From NCBI GenBank assembly GCA_017626055.1, contig JAGAJM010000006.1, forward strand, positions 1-64,000: 64,000 nucleotides of DNA, given 5' to 3'. The notes below the pieces were generated by a model. The model worked only from the letters and a program-made list of their open reading frames with translations, was not told the DNA's origin and made no database searches. The DNA comes from a bacterium. Its GTDB lineage: Bacteria > Cyanobacteriota > Vampirovibrionia > Gastranaerophilales > Gastranaerophilaceae. Positions 43,256 to 53,374 of the stretch are shown here, piece after piece. Position numbers and translations under genes: made by a program. How positions within the stretch are numbered: position 1 is the first letter of the stretch; each line of letters starts with the position of its first letter.

Positions 43256-45829
43256 TTGACTCAGCAACAAAATATGTTTGATCACGGGAAAATTGTTCCT
43301 GTAAATATAAGAGAAGAGATGAAACGTTCATATATTGACTATGCGATGAGTGTTATCGTTGGTCGTGCATTACCAGATGTTCGTGATGGTTTGAAACCAG
43401 TTCACAGACGTATTCTTTATGCTATGAACGAGTTAGGTATGTACCCAGATAAGCCATTTAAAAAGTGTGCTCGTATCGTAGGGGAAGTACTTGGTAAATA
43501 TCACCCACATGGTGACAGTTCAGTTTACGAAGCATTGGTTCGTATGGCTCAAGATTTCTCAACAAGATACTTGATGGTTGACGGGCATGGTAACTTTGGT
43601 TCTGTCGATGGTGACGGAGCTGCTGCAATGCGTTATACAGAAGCTCGTATGCACAAAATTACTCAATCAATGTTGGCTGATATTGATTGCGAAACAGTAG
43701 AATTTGAACCAAACTTTGATGGTTCATTACAAGAACCTTCAGTTCTTCCTGTTAGACTTCCAATGTTGTTATTAAATGGTGTTTCTGGTATTGCAGTAGG
43801 TATGGCAACAAACGTACCTCCTCACAACCTTTGTGAAGTAGTTGATGGTACTATTGCACTTATTGATAATCCAAAAATTACAATCGCAGAATTGATGGAG
43901 CATATTAAAGGACCTGATTTCCCTACTGCTGCAACAATTATTGGTTTAAATGATATTAAACAGGCGTATGAAACTGGTAGAGGTTCAATCAAGATGTCAG
44001 CAGTTGCTGGTTTTGAAGAGATTGCTGGTGGCGGTGGTCGTCAAGCTAGAACTGCTATCGTTGTTACTGAAATTCCATACCAAGTTAACAAAGCTATGTT
44101 GATTGAAAAAATCGCAGAACTTGTTAAGGATGAAAAAATCAAAGGTATTTCAGATATTCGTGATGAATCTGATAGAGAAGGTATGCGTATCGTTATTGAA
44201 TTGAAACGTGATGCTAAACCTGATGTTGTTAAAAACAACTTGTTCAAATACACTCAACTTGCAACAACATTCGGTGTAAATATGGTTGCGTTGTGTGGTA
44301 AACAACCTCGTTTGATGAACTTGTACGAAGTGTTAAACGAATTTGTGGAACACAGAATTGAAATCGTTACAAGAAGAACAATCTTTTTCTTGAAAAAAGC
44401 TAAAATTAGAGCTCATATCTTAGCGGGTTTAATCATTGCTTTGGGTTCAATTGATGAAGTTATTGAACTTATCAAAAAATCTAAAACAACTGATGATGCT
44501 CGTGAAGGTTTGATGAGCAGATTCGGTCTTGATGTTGACCAGTCAAACGCTATTTTGGAAATGCAATTAAGACGTTTGACAGGTTTGGAACAAGACAAAG
44601 TTAAAGCTGAATATGATGAATTATTGAAGAAAATTGCTGAATACGAGTCTATCTTGGCTAGTCGTGCAAAAATCTTAGACATCATTAAAGCAGAATTATT
44701 AGAAGATAAAGAAAAATACGGCGATGATAGAAAAACTCAAATCCTACCTGAACAAGGTGAAGTTACTATCGAAGATTTAACTCCAAATACTCCTATGGCA
44801 GTATTTATTACTCACCAAGGTTATTTGAAACGTATTTCTCTAGATACATTTGAACGTCAAAATCGTGCAACTCGTGGTAAGTCTGGTATGAAGACAAAAG
44901 AGGATGATGATATTCAACATTTCTTTACTGCTATGATGCACGATAAAGTATTGTTCTTCTCATCAAAAGGTACAGTTTATAGCTTGAATGTTTATGACTT
45001 CCCAGAAGGTGGTCGTCAAGCTAAAGGTTTACCAATCGTAAACGTACTTCCAATTGATCAAGATGAAAAGATTACTGCGGTAGTTCCAGTAAGTTCATTC
45101 TCTAAAGAATTGAATTTAATCATGTTGACTAAAAAAGGTAATATCAAACGTATCGAATTAGATAATTTCTCTAATATCAGACGTAATGGTATTATCGCAA
45201 TAGGTCTTGATGAAGGCGATAGCTTGAACTGGGTAAAACTTGCAACTGCAAAAGATGAAATCATCATCGGTACATCTTGTGGTATGGCAATCAGATTCCC
45301 AATCCAAGACTTAAGACCTCTTGGTAGAAGCGCTCGCGGTGTAATTTCTATGAAATTACGTACAGGTGATGAAATCGTAGGTTGCGATATCGTTCCTCAA
45401 GATTATGATGCTGACTTACTTGTAGTAACATCAGATGGTTTTGGAAAACGTACAAAACTTTCTGAATTCAGAACTCAAAACAGAGGTGGTATTGGTTTAA
45501 TTGCTACTAAGTTCAAATCAAGTGCATCAAGACTTGTAGCATTGACTATCGTTAGAGATTCTGATGATATTATGATGGTAACATCTTCAGGTGTTGTAAC
45601 TAGATTAAATGCTGGTTCAATTTCTCAACAAGGCAGACCAGCAACTGGTGTAAGAGCACAAAACTTGTCTGATAATGATACAGTTTGCTCAGTAAACAAA
45701 ATCATCAACCCAGATGAAGATGATGTAACAATTAAAGTTACTTCATCAGAAACAGTTGAAGCTCCAGTTGAAGAAGTTCAACAAACAAGCTTGTTAGATG
45801 GAGCAATTGATACACAAACTGAAGAATAA
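43256..45829 (+). CDS. gyrA: DNA gyrase subunit A
   Basis: Breaks and rejoins DNA to introduce negative supercoils. N-terminal [21 protein letters not shown], the catalytic Tyr in AAMRYTEAR, and six C-terminal beta-pinwheel blades (for example [11 protein letters not shown]) are present; 857 residues is typical. The GyrA box is QNRATRG rather than canonical QRRGGKG. The quinolone region [10 protein letters not shown] keeps Ser at the residue-83 position. TTG at 43256 is favoured as start because GGAGG lies 9 nt before it; the first ATG is 18 nt further on. gyrB is not adjacent. Confidence 0.96.
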   Translation: MTQQQNMFDHGKIVPVNIREEMKRSYIDYAMSVIVGRALPDVRDGLKPVHRRILYAMNELGMYPDKPFKKCARIVGEVLGKYHPHGDSSVYEALVRMAQDFSTRYLMVDGHGNFGSVDGDGAAAMRYTEARMHKITQSMLADIDCETVEFEPNFDGSLQEPSVLPVRLPMLLLNGVSGIAVGMATNVPPHNLCEVVDGTIALIDNPKITIAELMEHIKGPDFPTAATIIGLNDIKQAYETGRGSIKMSAVAGFEEIAGGGGRQARTAIVVTEIPYQVNKAMLIEKIAELVKDEKIKGISDIRDESDREGMRIVIELKRDAKPDVVKNNLFKYTQLATTFGVNMVALCGKQPRLMNLYEVLNEFVEHRIEIVTRRTIFFLKKAKIRAHILAGLIIALGSIDEVIELIKKSKTTDDAREGLMSRFGLDVDQSNAILEMQLRRLTGLEQDKVKAEYDELLKKIAEYESILASRAKILDIIKAELLEDKEKYGDDRKTQILPEQGEVTIEDLTPNTPMAVFITHQGYLKRISLDTFERQNRATRGKSGMKTKEDDDIQHFFTAMMHDKVLFFSSKGTVYSLNVYDFPEGGRQAKGLPIVNVLPIDQDEKITAVVPVSSFSKELNLIMLTKKGNIKRIELDNFSNIRRNGIIAIGLDEGDSLNWVKLATAKDEIIIGTSCGMAIRFPIQDLRPLGRSARGVISMKLRTGDEIVGCDIVPQDYDADLLVVTSDGFGKRTKLSEFRTQNRGGIGLIATKFKSSASRLVALTIVRDSDDIMMVTSSGVVTRLNAGSISQQGRPATGVRAQNLSDNDTVCSVNKIINPDEDDVTIKVTSSETVEAPVEEVQQTSLLDGAIDTQTEE

Positions 45830-45846
45830 TCAGTAAAACTATAAAC

Positions 45847-45880
45847 AAAAAAGAGTCCTCAATAGAGGGCTCTTTTTTAT
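45847..45880. terminator. Bidirectional terminator between gyrA and priA
   Basis: AAAAAAGAGTCCTC pairs with GAGGGCTCTTTTTT around AATA. Confidence 0.93.
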
Positions 45881-45881
45881 T

Positions 45882-48191
45882 TTACAAAATATCTAACGGA
45901 TCAACGTCGATTGTCATTTTGATGTCTTTGGGTGATGAGATTTTATTCAAGAAGCTTGAAATGAATTGATGTCCCTTTTCTTCAAGTTTGTTTTTCATCA
46001 AAATTTGGAAACGATAATAACCATTTATTCTTTCAATTACACAAGGTGTTGGACCTAGAACATCAAGTCTTTCACCAAAGCCGAATTTTTCAATCATTGT
46101 GCATAGTCTTAGTGCAATTTCTTGAGCAGCTTTTTCTGCTCGGAATTTGTTTTGAGAACTCAAAATTAAACGAATAATTTGACTAAATGGCGGGTAGTCA
46201 AAGTCCTCTCTTGATTGAATTTCTTTTTTATAGAACTCTGAATAATTTTGTGATTTTGCACTTTCTAGGGCATAATATTCTGGGTTGTAGGTTTGAAAAA
46301 GTACTCGACCTTTAAATTCCCCACGTCCTGCTCGTCCTGCAACTTGGGTTAGAAGTTGGAAGCCTCGTTCTGAAGCTCTGAAATCTGGTAAGTTGAAACT
46401 TGCATCAGCTGAAATTACCCCAACAAGTGTAACGTTTGGGTTATCAAGACCTTTTGCAATCATTTGTGTCCCAACAAGGATGTCAATTTCACCTTTTTGG
46501 AATTTTTCTAAAAGTCTTATGTGTTCACCTTTTCTTGTTAAAACATCACTATCAATGCGTTCTACATTATAATCTGGGTATAAATCTTTGATATATTGCT
46601 CGATTTTTTGGGTTCCTGTTCCAGAGTTTCTTAGGGTATCAAAACCACAGTTTGGACAAACGTCAGGGAAATACTCTGCGTGATTACAGTAGTGGCATTT
46701 TAGCATATTGTCTTTTGCGTGCCAAATCATAGGAATTGCACAGTTTGGACATTCAATAACGTGTCCACAACCTTGGCATTGGGTGTAAGTTGAAAAACCA
46801 CGACGGTTTATTAAAAGAATAACTTGTTGTTTGTTATCGAGTGTTTCTTTTATCGCTGTTTGAAGCGGTTTTGAAATAAGGCTTTTGTACGCTGCACGAC
46901 CATATTCTTGCATATTGATAACTGTTACAGGTGCAACCTTTGCATTGTTGTAGCGTTTTAGCATTTCGTACAAGTGATTAGAATTTACTGCTCGATAATA
47001 ACTTGAAATGTCAGGTGTAGCAGAACCCAAAATCAATGGACAAGAATTAAATTCAGCTAGTTTTCTTGCAACAAGCCTAGCATCATATCTTGGGGCTGGA
47101 GATGTTTGTTTGTAAGCTCCTTCGTGTTCTTCGTCAATTATAATAAGTCCGATGTTTTTAAGCGGTGCAAAAACCGCAGAGCGAGCACCTGCTAAGATTT
47201 TGATTTCATCCTTATAAAGTTTTTGCCAAACATCATATCGCTCGCCTTCTGAAATACTACTATGCCAAATTGCAACATCTTTTGTCCCAAATTTTCTTGC
47301 TAAACGTTTTGTTAATTGGGATGCTAAAGCAATTTCTGGAGCTAAGAATAGAACATTTTTCCCAGCTTTAATCGTGTCATCAATTAGTTTGAAATATACT
47401 TCAGTCTTACCGCTTGCGGTAATTCCGTGGAGAAGAATTTGTGGTGAGGTTTCATCTTTTATTTGTTTTGAAATTCCTTCGTAAACTTGTTGTTGAGTTT
47501 CTGATAACTCAAATAAATCTTCTTTTTTATCAATTTTTAGAATATCTAATGGGTTTCTATAAATTTGTTCTTCTTCAAGTTTTACACAACCCAGTGTTTC
47601 TAGTTTTTTTACTGTTGCTCGTGTGGTTTTTGCTAATTTTTCAAAATCAATCAAAGACATTTTCCCTTGTTCTTTTAGGATTTCAAGGATTTCTAGTTGT
47701 CTTTTTGTTGCACCATCTGTTTTTATAAATTCGATAGTTTGTTCAGTTTTTAGAGATTTTTCAATCAGTTTTAACGGAATTGCAGTATTCAAAACTGTAA
47801 TTAAATCAGTGCAATAATAATTTGCAACCCATTCTAATAGCTTCAAATATTCCACAGAAAATAATGGGGTTTCGTCCAGAATTTTACTAACTTTTTTTGC
47901 CTTAATTTCTGGTGGTAAATAATCTGAAAAACCTACGCAAAATGCATTTATAAGTCCTTGTCTGCCAAATGGAACTAGAAGTGCCTGACCGATTTTGATT
48001 TTATTTTGCATTTCTGGTGGAATAATATAGCTAAATGTTTTAACACCTAAAACCTTGATATTTACAAGGCAGACGGCGTATTTGTGAGAGATAAAAGAAG
48101 GATTATCATCCACTTGAGATGGTTCCCGTTTCTTTAGAGTTAATTTACGGGAAGGTATTTCAAATAAATTTGTTTGAATTCCATCTTCCAT
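45882..48191 (-). CDS. priA: Primosomal protein N' (replication restart helicase PriA)
   Basis: PriA re-loads the replisome at collapsed forks. The helicase core has the Walker A GITASGKTEVY and the DEEH-type Walker B IIIDEEHEGAYK. The zinc region holds eight Cys: CQGCGHVIECPNC then CHYCNHAEYFPDVCPNCG. 769 residues is slightly long. AAGGA precedes the ATG. It is the final gene of a minus-strand run but is 44 nt after the PC4-like gene. Confidence 0.96.
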   Translation of the reverse strand: MEDGIQTNLFEIPSRKLTLKKREPSQVDDNPSFISHKYAVCLVNIKVLGVKTFSYIIPPEMQNKIKIGQALLVPFGRQGLINAFCVGFSDYLPPEIKAKKVSKILDETPLFSVEYLKLLEWVANYYCTDLITVLNTAIPLKLIEKSLKTEQTIEFIKTDGATKRQLEILEILKEQGKMSLIDFEKLAKTTRATVKKLETLGCVKLEEEQIYRNPLDILKIDKKEDLFELSETQQQVYEGISKQIKDETSPQILLHGITASGKTEVYFKLIDDTIKAGKNVLFLAPEIALASQLTKRLARKFGTKDVAIWHSSISEGERYDVWQKLYKDEIKILAGARSAVFAPLKNIGLIIIDEEHEGAYKQTSPAPRYDARLVARKLAEFNSCPLILGSATPDISSYYRAVNSNHLYEMLKRYNNAKVAPVTVINMQEYGRAAYKSLISKPLQTAIKETLDNKQQVILLINRRGFSTYTQCQGCGHVIECPNCAIPMIWHAKDNMLKCHYCNHAEYFPDVCPNCGFDTLRNSGTGTQKIEQYIKDLYPDYNVERIDSDVLTRKGEHIRLLEKFQKGEIDILVGTQMIAKGLDNPNVTLVGVISADASFNLPDFRASERGFQLLTQVAGRAGRGEFKGRVLFQTYNPEYYALESAKSQNYSEFYKKEIQSREDFDYPPFSQIIRLILSSQNKFRAEKAAQEIALRLCTMIEKFGFGERLDVLGPTPCVIERINGYYRFQILMKNKLEEKGHQFISSFLNKISSPKDIKMTIDVDPLDIL

Positions 48192-48235
48192 TTTTGATAA
48201 TCCTTTTTTTTAATAATTTTATTTATAAGTGTTTT

Positions 48236-48475
48236 TTATGCTTCCTCAGCAGCCATGAATTCTTGTCTTGCTTCTTCGATAGCTTCTGTTAAAAGGTCTA
48301 ATTGATCTGGTGAGAAAGTTACACCTTTTTTAGTTGGTAACCAAGTTGCACCTTCATCTGTTGTGTAGAATATTCTCATATTTAAGTAGCTTCTACCTTT
48401 ATATTCGCTAACTGAAATTTGTAATTGTTCAGTATCTGATCTTTCAATTGTTGCTAAAATTTTTGCATCTGCCAT
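48236..48475 (-). CDS. PC4/YdbC-like ssDNA-binding protein, 79 aa
   Basis: The PC4 (transcriptional coactivator p15) fold is seen in ISVSEYKGRSYLNMRIFY and GVTFSPDQLDLLTEAI. Bacterial PC4-like proteins bind single-stranded nucleic acid. It lies between two helicase genes (UvrD-type and PriA), consistent with a role in DNA replication or repair, but this is inference. GGAGAG precedes the ATG. Confidence 0.88.
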   Translation of the reverse strand: MADAKILATIERSDTEQLQISVSEYKGRSYLNMRIFYTTDEGATWLPTKKGVTFSPDQLDLLTEAIEEARQEFMAAEEA

Positions 48476-48555
48476 GTTTTTCTCTCCTTATTAACTTACT
48501 CTGTTATTTTATCACAAATGAGAATTGTATTTGGAGTTATATTACCCATTTACCC

Positions 48556-51099
48556 TTAGAATTTTTTTAACTTAGCATATGAAGCGTCCATTGCTTTTTT
48601 ACCCAATTTGCCAAAGTCAATGGTGTACATAATACTTTCGCCAACATTCATAACATCTGTAATGTGTCCGATTCCCATTTGTTCGTGGAAAACTCTTTGA
48701 CCAACTTCCATTACATCGTCAACGAATTTGTTTTGTTCTCTTTCTTTTTCTCTTGCTTCAGCTTCTTGTTTTTCTGCTGCAAGTCTTTGACGGCGTTCTT
48801 CTGCCATCCTTTTAATCGCATTATCTTGGAAAAATGCTGCGATTTTTTCTTCTTCACGTTTTTTGTTTATAGCTGATTTAACTATCATTGTACGCTGAGG
48901 TGTACGATTTGATTGAGGTTTTTGATAGCTTGAAGAACGATTGTAGCTATTGTGATAGCTATTTGAAGAGTTTGAATTGCTTGAAGATGAAGCAAGTCCT
49001 CGTCTTTGCGGAGCTACAAAATTTGCACCAAAACCAGTTGATGGTTTTACATATCCATCAGAATCTGATTTTGCATAATTTTCTTTCGCTTTAGAAACGG
49101 CACTTCTAAATGTTGAAGAACTGCTTGAACGACCCTCAGATTCAAATGATTCAATCAAATTCTGTGGAATTTCTTGCATAAATCTTGATGGGTTGTAATA
49201 CTTAAATTCACCCCAAGTTTGACGGCGTTTTGCAGAGATTAGGTATAGCTTTTCTTCTGCACGAGTTACCCCAACGTACATCAATCGACGTTCTTCTTCC
49301 ACTTCTGATGGAACTTGTAGTGTTCTTTGGCTTGGGAAAATACCTTCATCCATACCTGCAATAAATACTGTCGGAAATTCCAAACCTTTAGCTGAGTGAA
49401 GAGTCATCATTGTAATATTATTTGTTTCATCTTCCATAGCATCTAGGTCTGAAACCAATGCTACTTGTTGTAAGAATTCACCTAATAAGTTATCTTCTTC
49501 TTCTGGGACAAATTCTTCTGCTACGTTTACAAGTTCTTGCAAGTTGTTTATATCATCTTGAAACTCTGGATCGTTAGCGGCTTTTGTTTGTAATTCTGCT
49601 AAATAACCAGATTTTTCAATGACTAAAGTTACATATTCTTTTAGTGAATATGAGTTTCTAGCATCTTGGAATTTTGTGATAAGTGTTGCAAAATCTTTCA
49701 ATTTTGATTGAGTCTTTGCAGGGATATCTGATTCTTCACAAATCTTGATAGCTTCAAACAAGCTAATATCTTTTGATGCTGCAAAATCTGAAAGATTTTT
49801 TAGTGTTGTATCGCCTAAACCACGTTTTGGAACGTTGATAATTCTGCGTAAACTTTGAGAATCGTCTGTGTTATTTATTAATTTTAAATAACAAATAACG
49901 TTTTTAACTTCAGCTCTATCGTAGAATTTTGTACCGCCATAAATTCTATATGGTACACCTGTTGCCATACATGCTTCTTCAAGGGCACGTGATTGGTTGT
50001 TTGTTCTATATAGAATGGCGAATTGGTTGTAGTTGCCACCAGCTGTACGTTTAATGTTTGCGACGATGTAATTTGCTTCGTCTGCTTCATCATCTGCTAT
50101 ATAGTAGCTAAGTTTTTCACCAGTTCCTTTATTTGAACGTAATACTTTTTCAACACGTTCGTTATTATTTTCAATAACTGCGTTTGCTGCTTCTAGGATA
50201 TTCCCTGTTGAACGATAATTCTGTTCAAGTTTAATTAATTTTGTTTTTGGATAATCCTTTTGGAAGTTCATAATGATAGTGAAATCCGCACCACGCCAAG
50301 AGTAAATTGATTGGTCAACATCTCCTACAACGCATAGTGAACGCTCATCTGGAACTGCTTTTGAAAGATTTGTATAAAGCATATTAACCAAATTGTATTG
50401 AGCCAAGTTTGTATCTTGGTATTCATCAACCATAATATGCTGAAATCTGTCATAGTACTGTTGTCTAACTTCGGAACTCTGTTGTAGTAGTTTTACAGTT
50501 AGCATAAGCATATCGTCAAAGTCGATAGCGTTGTTGTTATTTAAAGCCTTTTCATATTCTTCATAAATAGACGCAATCTTTTGAGATTTGAAATCTCTAG
50601 CATAAGTTGCAAATGTTGTTGCATCTTGCATTTTATTTTTAGCGTTTGAAATTACCGATTTTACAAGTTTTGTTTGGTAAACTTTATCATCAAGATTTAA
50701 TTTTTTAATTGCTCTTGTAATGATTTGGTTAGTGTCTGAATCATCATAGATAGTGAAATTCTTATCAAGTTTTTTGCCTGTTGCAGTGTTGTATTTGTCG
50801 ATGTTTTCACGTAAAATTCTCCCACAAATGCCGTGGAATGTCCCAACCCACATGTATTTAACAGTGTCTTCGCCTAGAATTTTACCAATACGTTCTTTCA
50901 TTTCTTTAGCTGCTTTGTTAGTAAATGTTACAGCCAAAATGTTTCTAGGTTTCACACCTTGCTTAATCATGTAAGCTATGCGAGTGGTTAAAACCTTTGT
51001 CTTTCCTGAACCAGCACCTGCTAAAATAAGCAAAGGACCTTTGGTTGTTTGTACTGCTTCGGCTTGCTCCTTATTAAGATTTTCTAATAGTTTTTCCAT
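48556..51099 (-). CDS. ATP-dependent DNA helicase, PcrA/UvrD type
   Basis: 847 residues. The SF1A helicase motifs are ILAGAGSGKTKVLTTRI (I), VTFTNKAAKEM (Ia), VDEYQDTN (II), VVGDVDQSIYSWRGAD (III), LEQNYRS (IV) and VTRAEEKLYL (VI). The linker near 680-760 is Ser/Asn/Arg-rich and the end carries a basic PcrA-like tail (GQRVFHEQMGIGHI, related to the Tudor-like C-terminus that binds RNAP). The start at 51099 (MEKLLENLNKEQ) is preferred to the upstream TTG. GAGG lies just before it. Confidence 0.95.
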   Translation of the reverse strand: MEKLLENLNKEQAEAVQTTKGPLLILAGAGSGKTKVLTTRIAYMIKQGVKPRNILAVTFTNKAAKEMKERIGKILGEDTVKYMWVGTFHGICGRILRENIDKYNTATGKKLDKNFTIYDDSDTNQIITRAIKKLNLDDKVYQTKLVKSVISNAKNKMQDATTFATYARDFKSQKIASIYEEYEKALNNNNAIDFDDMLMLTVKLLQQSSEVRQQYYDRFQHIMVDEYQDTNLAQYNLVNMLYTNLSKAVPDERSLCVVGDVDQSIYSWRGADFTIIMNFQKDYPKTKLIKLEQNYRSTGNILEAANAVIENNNERVEKVLRSNKGTGEKLSYYIADDEADEANYIVANIKRTAGGNYNQFAILYRTNNQSRALEEACMATGVPYRIYGGTKFYDRAEVKNVICYLKLINNTDDSQSLRRIINVPKRGLGDTTLKNLSDFAASKDISLFEAIKICEESDIPAKTQSKLKDFATLITKFQDARNSYSLKEYVTLVIEKSGYLAELQTKAANDPEFQDDINNLQELVNVAEEFVPEEEDNLLGEFLQQVALVSDLDAMEDETNNITMMTLHSAKGLEFPTVFIAGMDEGIFPSQRTLQVPSEVEEERRLMYVGVTRAEEKLYLISAKRRQTWGEFKYYNPSRFMQEIPQNLIESFESEGRSSSSSTFRSAVSKAKENYAKSDSDGYVKPSTGFGANFVAPQRRGLASSSSNSNSSNSYHNSYNRSSSYQKPQSNRTPQRTMIVKSAINKKREEEKIAAFFQDNAIKRMAEERRQRLAAEKQEAEAREKEREQNKFVDDVMEVGQRVFHEQMGIGHITDVMNVGESIMYTIDFGKLGKKAMDASYAKLKKF

Positions 51100-51184
51100 G
51101 ACCTCTTCCCAAATCAAAAAAAATATGCTAATATATAGAATAGTTTAAAAATGTTATTAATGCAATCAGAAGGTAAAAGAAAAA

Positions 51185-51784
51185 ATGTTAGACAGTGATA
51201 TGGAAATTTTATTAAGCGCAGACGAAAATCAAGACGATATTCAAAGATCGATTGTTGTTCCAATCGATGAAGATATGGATACAGTAAAATCAGATGCTCC
51301 TAATACAGTTGACGAATTGGCAATGGAATTAGCTACAATTAAACAATCAGCTAAAAAAATCGCAATCATCGGAAGTAGAAATCTTCCTATCACTCATCAA
51401 CAAATGATTGAAACTCTTGCGACAGCTCTTGTTATGCAAGGTAATACAATCATCACTTCAGGTGGTTCTTCAGGTACTAACGCTGCTGCTATTCGTGGCG
51501 CAATGAAAGCTAATCCTGATAAATTATGTGTAATCTTGCCTCAAACTATTGGTCAGCAACCTTCTGACGTTCAAGACCAATTAATTGGGGTTCCTAATAT
51601 TATTGAACACTCAGATAGAGCAATGATGACTTTGGCGGATGCTTCCAGAGTTTGTAACAGAGAAATTATCGATGAATGTAATCAATTAATCTGTTTCTTG
51701 TCTCATACAAGTAAAACTCTTCATAATGCGGTTCAATACGCTGAAGAAGGTCATAAAGTTATTACAGTATTCTATTTAGACTAA
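51185..51784 (+). CDS. DprA/SLOG-like Rossmann-fold protein
   Basis: 199 residues. After a 55-residue acidic head comes a SLOG/DprA-type fold: KIAIIGSRNLP (near 61), TIITSGGSSGTN (near 92) and HSDRAMM/ICFLSHTSKTL motifs, which bind nucleotides or ssDNA. It is distinct from the full DprA at 59119-60207. AGAAGG lies before the ATG; the next gene (a HEAT protein) follows after 16 nt and then an EF-hand protein, forming a three-gene unit. Confidence 0.82.
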   Translation: MLDSDMEILLSADENQDDIQRSIVVPIDEDMDTVKSDAPNTVDELAMELATIKQSAKKIAIIGSRNLPITHQQMIETLATALVMQGNTIITSGGSSGTNAAAIRGAMKANPDKLCVILPQTIGQQPSDVQDQLIGVPNIIEHSDRAMMTLADASRVCNREIIDECNQLICFLSHTSKTLHNAVQYAEEGHKVITVFYLD

Positions 51785-51800
51785 TTTAAAGGCTTATTTT

Positions 51801-52970
51801 ATGAGTGAAAATTTAAAGAAATTGACAGGCAAAAATCCTAGGGATTTTGAGTCTGTTGCGTATAGTCTTATAAATAATTCTGATACTGAGTTGTTTTCTG
51901 AGTTGGTTTCTAAAGAAGATTTTTTATTTGACTTTGTTAAACAAAATGTAGCAGATAGACTTGCTAAAGTTTGTAATGAATCAAATTATTTGAATTTGTT
52001 AGGCTTTTTGAAGTATTATTCACCTTCATATGAAGAATTTATTATTTCAGCACTTGTTCGTTATGCAGATGAAGATTTAACTGATAAAATGCTTGATATA
52101 TTTGAAAATGGTACGGATGATGAAAAAACATACTGTGCAAAGTTTTTCTCATATATCCAAGACCCATTGGCAATTGATTTATTGAAAAAATACGCATATA
52201 GTGAAAATACTTATCTAAGTTCTAATTGTGCATCAACTTTATCTCAATTAGGAGAAACTTCATCTTATGAGCAAGCTTTGGAAATGTTGAACTCTGATGA
52301 TGAATTTACCCGTCTTGATGGGGTAAAATTCCTTGTATCTTATGGTAAAACAGATGCTTTGGATGAAATTATTGATGCAATGAAAAAGTCGTCGATGGCT
52401 GAAAATATTGCGGGTGATATTCCATATTTAACAGATGTTTTTTCTCTATATAAGAAAAATAAAACTGATGGACTTTTTGTTGCAAATATGATTATCAATG
52501 GTTTGGGCGAAATTCTTGGATTGGCTCAAGTTTTCGATTTTCAGTTGTATGAATTTTTAGAAATGCTTATAAAAGAGCCTAAAACTTCTCAGGTTGCAGC
52601 CGTTTTAGTCAATGCGATTGATAAGTTTGAAACGCTTACTGAAAACGATGAGTATTTGTTTGATGAAACTAAAGAAACAAAACAAGAGATTTTAGATATT
52701 AAAAACCTTTTGGCATCGGTAAATCATGGCGAATTGTATAATTTATTAGATGAAGAATTAAAAGCTGAAAGTTTATTTGTTTATACTGCGTTAGAATTTA
52801 CAGAAAATGAAGATGTTGTGAGAACTTTACTTTCTTGCCCTAATCCAACAGTTGTTCTAAAATCGTTAGAGATACTGAAACAAATGAATTCTCTTACTCA
52901 AGAAGATAAGCAATTAGCATTTGAGTCAGTAGATGATGAAAATATTAAAAATGTAATTAAAGCTATATAG
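51801..52970 (+). CDS. HEAT-repeat protein, 389 aa
   Basis: A series of about eight paired helices, with the HEAT-like SNCASTLSQLGETSSYEQAL and CPNPTVVLKSLEILKQM units. No signal peptide. It lies 16 nt after the SLOG gene and 12 nt before the EF-hand gene. Such arrays are interaction scaffolds; the partner is unknown. Confidence 0.8.
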   Translation: MSENLKKLTGKNPRDFESVAYSLINNSDTELFSELVSKEDFLFDFVKQNVADRLAKVCNESNYLNLLGFLKYYSPSYEEFIISALVRYADEDLTDKMLDIFENGTDDEKTYCAKFFSYIQDPLAIDLLKKYAYSENTYLSSNCASTLSQLGETSSYEQALEMLNSDDEFTRLDGVKFLVSYGKTDALDEIIDAMKKSSMAENIAGDIPYLTDVFSLYKKNKTDGLFVANMIINGLGEILGLAQVFDFQLYEFLEMLIKEPKTSQVAAVLVNAIDKFETLTENDEYLFDETKETKQEILDIKNLLASVNHGELYNLLDEELKAESLFVYTALEFTENEDVVRTLLSCPNPTVVLKSLEILKQMNSLTQEDKQLAFESVDDENIKNVIKAI

Positions 52971-52982
52971 GAGAGAGTATTT

Positions 52983-53309
52983 ATGACACCACGTTATATT
53001 ATTACTAAAGAAAGAACAAATGTTCCTGAAGGTTTTCGTAATTTGACAGAACAGGAAATTGCAAAGCAATTTTTGAAACTAGATGTTGATAAGGATTATT
53101 TTATTTCTAAAAATGAATGGATGTTAAATTGTTTGAAATTATGGGCAGAGGATATCGCAACTTTAGATGCTGAAGGTCCAGATGCTATTATGGGTAAAAT
53201 CGAACAGTTATCTGCTGAATTTGATACATATGATTTAGACGGAAATAGATATATTGATTATCTTGAATATAAAAATTTCCTACTAAGTAATATTCTTGTT
53301 TCAGATTAG
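52983..53309 (+). CDS. Two-EF-hand Ca-binding protein, 108 aa
   Basis: Two canonical EF-hand loops are present: DVDKDYFISKNE (residues 34-45) and DLDGNRYIDYLE (84-95), each with the Asp/Asn ligands and terminal Glu. They are placed like a calmodulin lobe, so calcium binding is likely. No signal peptide. It ends an operon of SLOG, HEAT and EF-hand genes. GGAGAG precedes the ATG. Confidence 0.87.
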   Translation: MTPRYIITKERTNVPEGFRNLTEQEIAKQFLKLDVDKDYFISKNEWMLNCLKLWAEDIATLDAEGPDAIMGKIEQLSAEFDTYDLDGNRYIDYLEYKNFLLSNILVSD

Positions 53310-53324
53310 TTGAAGATTTATAAT

Positions 53325-53358
53325 AAAAAAAGACTCCAGAATTTCTGGAGTCTTTTTA
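53325..53358. terminator. Bidirectional terminator between the EF-hand gene and secF
   Basis: AAAAAGACTCCAGA and TCTGGAGTCTTTTT form a strong stem around a short loop. Confidence 0.93.
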
Positions 53359-53374
53359 GTTTTATTTGTTATAT

